Of a stretch of 64,000 bases of DNA, positions 50,601-64,000 are shown piece after piece. The position numbers were made by a program, and so were the translations under genes. The DNA lies in NCBI RefSeq assembly GCF_000002425.4, contig NC_037269.1:13816616-13880615 (forward strand). Direction: 5' to 3'. Numbering within the stretch: position 1 is the first letter of the stretch; every line of letters starts with the position of its first letter. This stretch comes from Physcomitrium patens (Eukaryota > Streptophyta > Bryopsida > Funariales > Funariaceae). The notes under the pieces were generated by a model. It saw only the letters and a program-made list of their open reading frames with translations. It was not told the origin of the DNA and did not search any database.

Positions 50601-52013
50601 TACAAGGAAGAAGACAAATGCCACCGCCTCCTATAGAAGTAGATAATAATGAAGAATTTGAGGTGGAAGAGATATTAGACTCAAGGCGGCGCCGAAATAA
50701 GCTAGAATATCTTGTTCATTGGCGCGGATATGATATTAGTGAGCGCACATGGGAGCCATCCAGGAATCTAGCAAATGCATCAGCTAAAGTCAAAGTTTTT
50801 CATCAACGACATCCATCAAAACCAAGATGAAAACCTCTCTTATAAAAGAGACAAGATTGAGGCAAGATAACATTCAATTTCCTATCCTTGTTTGTAACTT
50901 CTTTGCATTTGTGACGCTAATTAGATGGAGAGCCAACAACCAGTGGATTCAACTCAAGAACCTTCGTTTGCTGACTTACCGGATGAGACATTGTGATTGT
51001 CACAACCTTCAAGACGACGCAACCGAGATGAAGATCCTCAAGAACGACATGTTCTTCCTCGAATAGATGGTGAGATACAACGCGTTTGGTATCACGACCT
51101 TGGAAGAGATTCTCGATGTTTGGTGATATTATTGGAGATAGGAACGACTCCTGATGGTGTTTCAAATGTATTATTTGAAGGAAGTTATGAAGGCCTCAAC
51201 AGTGATCAAATAACAGGGTGGTCTTCTCGCCCTGGAATGGGACACTATCGATGGCTAAGAGGACCCATCAACTATCTTCGAAGAGAACAAAGATCAGAGT
51301 ATGTAGCAAATACAATTCGCCGCATATTAGATTTTCTCAATATATAATCACCGCTCCTCGTGGAACTCGTCCCTAGAAGGGGGGGTAATGTCACGGACAT
51401 ACATATAATTACCTATATGAATAAATAAAAGTATGTAAAAGTAGATAAAAGTAGGTTAATTGTGTAATATCTTCTAGAGAAGCTTCTTAGAAGCTTCATA
51501 GACGCTGCTTTGACTTTATAGGAGTCTATAGTTGACTTTTAGGTTAGAAACTTGGTCAACAAGTTAGCCATGTGCCACACATGTTGGAAGCTTAAAGAAC
51601 AAGCTAACTACGTGGTCCATCCATAGAAAACTTGCCTTGCAAACAAAGGCATGTGGCCTAGAAAGTCAACATATAATGGAGGTCTTATAGAACATCGCCA
51701 CGTGGCTTCTAGTTAGATAGTATATATAGAGGCAAGAGTGAAGCCCTCTTCACTCTTGTCAACTCCTTTCTTGCTTCTAGTCTAGTTTCAAGGGTCTCTA
51801 GTTTTCTTGTATTTTGGCAATAGCCATTCCAGTTTCTTTCTTAATATACATATTTCTATTTTGTCCCATTTCTTTTTGAGAAAAGTCTCACTTACTCTTT
51901 AGCTTTCATCGAGTTCTTATCCTTGACAGTGAGTCTACAACTTTTCTTGTAGAAACACCACTCTTAAGTTGCACCAATGCTTGGTGCTTCAATGATTCAC
52001 ACAACTGAGGCAT
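44640..52013 (-). CDS. Tc1 transposase (DD34E), interrupted by the gypsy insertion
   Basis: The reading frame has two parts on the minus strand: 51934-52013 (start ATG at 52013) and 44640-45576 (stop at 44640). Together they make 1017 bp, or 338 residues, the usual Tc1 length. The N-terminus is a helix-turn-helix region ([20 protein letters not shown]), followed by a second DNA-binding part. The catalytic triad is Asp in [11 protein letters not shown], Asp in [10 protein letters not shown], and Glu in DLNPMEHFW. The last two are separated by 34 residues, giving DD34E. No stop or frameshift lies within either part. The LTR element therefore entered a frame that was open, after codon 27. The 308-codon part downstream begins with Met and keeps the whole catalytic core but lacks the start of the DNA-binding domain. 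Whether it is expressed is unknown. Confidence 0.9.
45572..45576. other. GTGAG target duplication, left of gypsy
   Basis: GTGAG precedes the 5' LTR and recurs at 51929-51933 after the 3' LTR. A 5-bp duplication is typical of Ty3/gypsy integration. Confidence 0.9.
45577..46116 (+). repeat. 5' LTR (540 bp)
   Basis: TG...CA ends. Inside are a TATATATAG promoter-like box (about 45909) and a palindromic CACGTG G-box core (45887-45892), about 20 bp upstream of it. G-boxes bind plant bZIP and bHLH factors, so regulation by host signals is possible but only inferred. Confidence 0.95.
46137..46148 (+). other. Primer-binding-site-like sequence
   Basis: CAATATCAGAGC resembles the plant initiator tRNA-Met primer site TGGTATCAGAGC (ten of twelve positions, including the run TATCAGAGC). 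It starts 20 bp after the LTR end rather than the usual few bases, so the assignment is tentative. Confidence 0.45.
46329..47336 (+). mobile_element. gag part of the gypsy element
   Basis: A capsid-type domain region is followed by a CCHC zinc knuckle ([14 protein letters not shown]) near the end. This is the standard nucleic-acid-binding motif of retrotransposon Gag. Gag proteins assemble the virus-like particle. The related minus-strand fragment near 9.7 kb matches the middle of this part. Confidence 0.9.
47342..50830 (+). mobile_element. pol part of the gypsy element (PR-RT-RH-IN-chromodomain)
   Basis: Approximate parts are aspartic protease near 47.42-47.75 kb ([13 protein letters not shown]), then reverse transcriptase and RNase H over about 47.9-49.3 kb ([22 protein letters not shown]). 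Integrase covers about 49.5-50.3 kb, with a zinc-binding end (CDICSRSK) and a DDE core ([19 protein letters not shown]). A chromodomain covers about 50.65-50.80 kb ([17 protein letters not shown]). Chromodomains of this type steer integration toward certain chromatin marks. The part carries a very small number of breaks and is treated here as a fossil. Confidence 0.92.
50997..51347 (+). mobile_element. Extra small ORF between pol and 3' LTR
   Basis: About 116 codons, beginning [15 protein letters not shown] and including a [20 protein letters not shown] block and a [17 protein letters not shown] block. I see no signal peptide, membrane segment or known domain. Corresponding DNA is visible in the old fragment near 2165-2500. 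It therefore belongs to the family rather than being captured in this copy alone. Function unknown. Confidence 0.55.
51389..51928 (+). repeat. 3' LTR (540 bp)
   Basis: Same length as the 5' LTR, about five differences. A polypurine tract (AGAAGGGGGGG, 51376-51385) precedes it. Confidence 0.95.
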
Positions 52014-52325
52014 AGAGATACAATTGACAAATCAACTTTCACTATAGATAGTACACAACAAGAGCAACACAACAAACAAAAAATGCCCTCAAATCTTGCA
52101 ACAAGGAGTGTACATTGAAATTTCGAAATTTAGCAAGAAGAAGCAACCAAAACTGAGTACGCACGTCTGTGTGCTTCTACAACACTTTTCTCATAAACCC
52201 TACCTCAAATGATAATGAGATTTTTCATCCATGTAGAGGACTGGATGAATACACACAATAAAAAAGTAATTCTATCAATTGACTTATGTGTCAGTTGGAA
52301 GGATCAATGAACTATGAGTGTTCAA

Positions 52326-52353
52326 ATTTTATACTCGGTTTTGTTTGTCACTG
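52326..52353 (-). repeat. Right terminal inverted repeat of Tc1
   Basis: Reverse complement reads CAGTGACAAACAAAACCGAG and on, matching the left repeat with one mismatch in 28. It is followed by the TA target copy. Confidence 0.92.
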
Positions 52354-52355
52354 TA

Positions 52356-52808
52356 GATGTCTTTTTATTATGGCTTATATTTTAAAATAAGAATAATACA
52401 AAGTTATTCTAAAACTTCCATTGGAATTATTAAAAGATATTTTATTAAATTTAAGTATGTAATAAAATTATTTATTATAATATATATAAATAGAAAAATA
52501 TCTCTAATAATGTAGGATAATTTTTAACATGTAGTATCATAAAGCCTAGTTACGTGGTCTAAATTGCTATAAGATATTATTAATTTCCAAGTCTTTAATA
52601 TTATTCAAGGGCATGGATATTTTGGAACCCTCTTTAGCTATTTTGATATCTTCAAAGTTACTAGTAAAAGACACTTTTACTCTCAAATAAACTAATTAGT
52701 AATTTTATGAGGTACTAATATAGTCAATAAGCATAAGGAGAGGTAACAAAATATCCATGTTCTTATTTAAACATGTATTTTATAATGTTAAGAAAGTTTT
52801 TGAATCTT

Positions 52809-52867
<59 letters not shown>

Positions 52868-53290
52868 GCAAACACAAGTTTCAACTATTTTTTGAACATT
52901 TTACAAATGCAAGTTCTACTTCTTTTTTTTTTATTTTGAGCTTCTAGATGTGATTGGTATACAATAACTTATCATTGTATCAATTTGCATGTTGTATACT
53001 TCAAATAGTCAAGAAGTCCATTACCAAGTTACTAAAATATTAATACATATTTATACAATTATTCAAATAATAAAACAAAAAAAAGATTAACAAAAATTGT
53101 TACATTTGTTATATAAATATAACATGTGTTATAAAAGGAAGATCCAATTTGATAGGATTGTATGGTGAAATTCAGACCAAGTAGATTGTATGCACATTAA
53201 TTTATAATTCCAAAATGGATTATCATAATCTCATGAATCCCCGAAGAATGGATTTGCATTGGAACAAGTCAAGGGTGGAATTTACTCACT
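52356..53290. other. AT-rich intergenic DNA
   Basis: No gene supported. It includes the compound microsatellite listed separately. Confidence 0.55.
52809..52867. repeat. Compound (TA)n(CA)n(TA)n microsatellite
   Basis: About 59 bp: TA units, then nine or ten CA units, then TA units. It has near mirror symmetry and potential for hairpin or Z-DNA structure. Confidence 0.9.
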
Positions 53291-54251
53291 CTAAGGAATT
53301 AGTGCCCCCCCCCCCTAGTGAGTGGCTTCTTCTGGTCCGTGAAGCGGGGCGAGGGGGTGGGGCTCGATTTCTTTTGCCTTGTCACCTCGTCCCACCCCTC
53401 CCGGCTCCACCCTCCCGCCCTGGCTTCCTCGTCGCCTGTCTGTCGCCACAGCTCGGGCTTCCTTGCTTCCTTGCATTCCAATTTACATGAGTTGTTCGGC
53501 TTGTGGCCCTGACGCCAGATTCGATCGGCCCCCTTCATCTCTCAGATGTTTCATCTCCGTTGAGGCATTCGTAGTGAGTCTTGGCTTGCGTTGCAATCAA
53601 TGACAAGGGCCTTGAAGCGCGTTGCCCAGAGGTTGCCGCTGCTCTTCTGTGGAAATTCGTCTTTGACCTAGGGTTCCGAGTGTTCTTCCTGCTTGTCGGG
53701 AGTATCTGGGGTTTCCGACGTGTGATTGATTGAGTAAGTGAGTGAGTGAGTGAGGGAGGGAGGGAGTGACTGCGGTGATTGGAGGCTCTGGTGGTGGCGG
53801 TGGAGGAGGAGGTGGTGGAGGGGTATTGGAGCGGGAAGTTCGTTTGGTTGGAAGGTGGATCAAGAGGGGACTGGGAGTGGGCGTGAGGGAGTAGTATCGT
53901 TGTGGAAGGAGCTGAGCTGATTCGCAGTGAGTCGGAATGCAACAGAGTTTGGAAAATTTTGCGTCGGAGGTTTTAATGCGGGCTAGAAGTCGCGGCGGGG
54001 GATGGGAAGGGAAGGGTCGGGTTGTGGAAACGGGTGACGAGTATGTCGTTTCTTGTATGATGTGCGGCTAAAGAGAATTGCAGCCTCTGAGAGTGCCAGG
54101 ATGAAGCCCTAGATATTTTCCTTCGGAGGACTTGGAGTGTTGAAAATTTGTGGTGACGAGATACTAGGCCTGGATTCCCTAGCTTCAGAAATATGCAGTT
54201 CATTTAGAGTTCATTGGTTGTTGCTGAGTTGCGCCTGTGGATATTGGTTTT
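53291..54251 (+). other. GC-rich promoter and 5' leader of the histidine kinase gene
   Basis: Composition jumps at about 53.3 kb, starting with a C10 run (53306 region). It contains (GTGA)n near 53731-53770 and a GGT/GGA-rich stretch near 53788-53822. Frames on both strands are low-complexity (Pro/Ser-rich on minus) and lack family motifs. This is most likely a promoter plus a long, structured 5' leader. Confidence 0.5.
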
Positions 54252-61594
<7,343 letters not shown>

Positions 61595-64000
61595 GCAGAA
61601 GAGCAAGCATTTTTGGCTCTCTCTCTCTCTCCCTCCCTATTTCTTTCTTTCATTTTCTTTCTTGTAATTGTAATTTTCTAAAATTTCCTTTCAAAATCTG
61701 GTCACGACACTTGCTCTGTCAACGTGTACCCATACATGTTCCGTTCTTGAAATCGAGGAGCTGGCACATTGCAAAGATTAGTACTTGAAGACTTCGTGTA
61801 TTCAGAATCTCTAATAATGTGTAGTAGGTCTCGATTTGGAGAGATGAGCTTTTGGCCAGCCCATCATTGATCTTCGAAACAGCTTGCAGCGTCTTCGTCT
61901 GGGGGACAAGCCACACGTTTAATATGGTAAGTGAGTATCATATTTCAACAGTGGAACGGCATCTGGTGAGGAGAGCTGAAATTCTATTTTAGACCTGAAG
62001 CAATGGGCGTTATAGAACTCATCGCCCAGACCCCATTAAAGACTGGTACTTGATCAAAAATGGGCAGAGTTATGTCGTACGCTGATGTACATGTGCTTTG
62101 TCCGGGTACCCTGTAGATAATTTTTTTGCCTCCGGAATGGTTGATACCAGAGGTCTGTATTATGTAGCGTTGTATCAATTTTAATATCACTGCTATGGCG
62201 CATCAAAAGCTTGAAGTTTTGATTTCCTTGGCTTCGTGGCTCCAATTGGGTGTTGCCATCAACGTTGGCGAAGCATGGCTGACCAAAAATTGCCAGAGTT
62301 TAGTCTCTCTCATGTTGATTCACTTGATCAAAATTTGAGAAAGTTCTTATTTATGTGTCAGGTCTGTTGATATTTGAGTTTGTTGGAGGACAGCATTTAG
62401 TGGCAAGTTGCTGTTGGCTCAGAATTATATCAGAACTTCGGTTTTAACAATGTTAGTTACCTGCCATATGCAAGTGAACCTTGTTTGGATTTTACACGGC
62501 AGTGCATTTTTTCCCTGCTCCCCTTAGTGTTGTACTTCTTCTGCATGTTTAATTCTTCTATTAAATGGGCTCATCCACAACTTCATTTTTGGATGCAATG
62601 GTCCTCAAATTAGGAAAGAATATGGGAAAGTTATTCAGCTAATTCTTTACGTATTTAGTTTTAAAAGGCATTTTAAGGTACTAGTTTATAATTTAATTAT
62701 GGCGAACTTATGTAAGGCCACAAGATCTTTTTCATTGTGGACTAACTTTAGAAGGGGATCCTATATAAAGTTCTGATTCTATTCCAGTTGAGCATAATTA
62801 TGTTTTTTGTTCTATTAATATTCTTTTGATATTTGTTATTCACCCTTGTTACATGTCTTTTTCATGTGAAAATATGATTTATGTGTTAGGATTAGAATAG
62901 TTAATAACAGAGCTTAAATACATAGGATAATTTAATAAAAAATGTTAGATTAAATAAGAATAGAAGAATTAAACATGCAGAAGAAATACAGCACTAAGGG
63001 GAGTAGGTATCTCATACAAATTGTAAAGGCCATAGGTAATTGGAACAGGAAATTGGCCTAAATTGGAAAATTATTTTAAGTCGATCCAATAGCAGGGTAT
63101 TAAATTAGGTTTTGAGATGATTAAGCAATGGAGGGTCAACTTGTGGCAAAAAAAAAATATTCTTCGGTGGCTTGCATTTATAAAAAAAACCCAATGGGAG
63201 GTGACATGGAATCAAATCTAGGATGGCAAGAAGTAATTATTTAAAGGATGGTTGGAATTAAAATCACAAGTTGATTGGGCTAGCAAACAAAGGTTGGTTT
63301 AGCAAGGTCTTAAGAATGAAGAATCTTATCCTTGTTAAAATCCCAAGTTTGTAACACTTGATCTCTAAAATTGATTATCATTAAATTAAAGCATACCCTC
63401 AAAGAAAAGAATCTACAAAGAAAGGCCTCCAACTAGAATTACAATTGTCAAAAGGATCCCACGTTTGCAAGAGGTGGATGGATCTCTACTTTGCATAGAG
63501 TAGCTACTAGTTTAGTAATTGATATAGCCACTAAATTACTATTTATGGTATTGACAGAGCTTATTTGGGAATTGCATTCTTTAATGACCTTAATTGGTAA
63601 AATACAATTTTGTTTAATTTAGAAGGAAGAAGGTAGATTAAAGTAGGCTAAGATTGATATAAATATCACATAGGAGACTTTGGAAGTGTGGTTATGTGGT
63701 TATTGCACATATAGTAGTTATTTTGGAGAAACCAATATTTTGAATCCCTCTTCTATTACCAATCAAAGTTACACTTTCTACTTAATTTTGACAAAGCATT
63801 GAAGTGACATGTGTTTTTGGAGGATAAATGAAGTAAAAACATACCCACCTTATCATTGATGTAATAGCAATGAGTTGAAGCGTGTACTAATTTGATGTCA
63901 TATTGTAATACAACAATGTGGTGAAAATATGAATAAAAACAAATTTTCAATTATTACTCTATAATTTTATTTCAATAAGAATCTAAAAAAATTAAACAAG
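61595..64000. other. Kinase 3' UTR, then intergenic DNA
   Basis: The 3' UTR probably begins with CT-rich sequence (61617-61665). From 61.7 to 62.6 kb composition is gene-like but without a recognisable coding frame. After 62.6 kb the DNA is AT-rich. No gene supported in the last 2.4 kb. Confidence 0.5.

Larger units (their letters stand above)
45577..51928 (+). mobile_element. Young Ty3/gypsy chromodomain retrotransposon inside Tc1
   Basis: 6352 bp bounded by 540-bp LTRs that start TGTCACGG and end TTGACA, with a GTGAG duplication outside. Parts in order are 5' LTR, a primer-binding-like site, gag, then pol with protease, reverse transcriptase, RNase H, integrase and a C-terminal chromodomain. 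A small extra ORF, a polypurine tract (AGAAGGGGGGG) and the 3' LTR follow. The pol order (integrase last) and the chromodomain place it among chromoviruses. The LTRs differ at about five of 540 positions. That suggests roughly half a million years at 1e-8 substitutions per site per year. It looks structurally whole with only a very few breaks (about one or two) in its coding region. Related remains lie at 862-3073 and about 9.69-9.88 kb. Confidence 0.95.
44413..52353 (-). mobile_element. Tc1-type DNA transposon, split by a gypsy insertion
   Basis: The ends are inverted repeats: 44413-44440 starts CAGTGACAAACAAAACCGAG, and 52326-52353 is its reverse complement with one mismatch in 28. TA flanks both ends. 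Removing the nested gypsy element (45577-51928) and one 5-bp target copy leaves about 1.58 kb, a normal Tc1 size. It holds one transposase gene on the minus strand. Tc1/mariner elements move by cut and paste into TA. DD34E Tc1 types are common in animals and fungi, while typical plant mariners are DD39D. I recall a report of Tc1-like elements in plant genomes including moss. Apart from the nested insertion, I see no damage. Confidence 0.93.

Noticed and set aside
50997-51347. Post-pol ORF as an envelope gene
   Set aside because: No signal peptide, membrane segment or furin-like site, and far too short for an envelope protein.
53535-53942. Minus-strand Pro/Ser-rich frames upstream of the kinase gene
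   Set aside because: They arise from GTGA and GGA/GGT simple repeats in the 5' leader and have no family motif.

Overview
The window looks like nuclear DNA of a land plant, most likely a moss close to Physcomitrella. The reasons are intron-rich genes with canonical GT..AG borders, plant-type families (SBT2 subtilase, AP2, PLP3, and a PAS hybrid histidine kinase like those I recall from mosses), very AT-rich repeat-laden DNA between genes, and a chromodomain-bearing Ty3/gypsy element. The species is an inference. No tRNA, rRNA, CRISPR array or bacterial-type gene was seen.

Layout. 1-11.3 kb is AT-rich transposon debris: a decayed gypsy fragment (862-3073, + strand), a gag-like fragment on the minus strand (about 9.69-9.88 kb), TA microsatellites and a long A-tract. 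12.8-17.06 kb is an SBT2-type subtilase pseudogene that keeps its catalytic residues but has four disabling lesions. 20.9-22.9 kb (minus) is a four-exon gene for a 227-residue secreted-then-anchored type I membrane protein of unknown function. 23.3-26.2 kb holds a 117-bp tandem duplication and a pair of roughly 390-bp direct repeats. 27.8-28.9 kb is a two-exon gene for a divergent AP2-domain protein. 29-35 kb is AT-rich, with a palindromic repeat family and a gene-like island at 32.0-33.8 kb that I could not resolve. 35.5-38.7 kb is a nine-exon PLP3 (phosducin-like 3/TXNDC9-type) co-chaperone gene. 38.7-44.4 kb has no recognisable gene and ends in a degenerate minisatellite.

44.4-52.35 kb is a nested transposon. 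A Tc1-type DD34E DNA transposon with near-perfect 28-bp terminal inverted repeats and a TA target duplication has been split by a young 6.35-kb Ty3/gypsy element. The gypsy element has 540-bp LTRs that differ at about five positions and a 5-bp target duplication. It landed inside the transposase reading frame, which is otherwise open for 338 codons.

53.3-61.6 kb is a 17-exon gene for a 1135-residue PAS-containing hybrid histidine kinase with a GC-rich 5' region. The last 2.4 kb holds nothing recognised.

The genes do not form a pathway. They are separate host genes (signalling, transcription, chaperone, membrane protein, a dead protease) in a transposon-rich setting. The most notable items are the nested Tc1/gypsy insertion, the animal-like DD34E transposon in a plant, an extra small ORF between pol and the 3' LTR that is also traceable in the old gypsy copy, and the freshly disabled subtilase. 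I found no clear evidence of a wholly new biological system.
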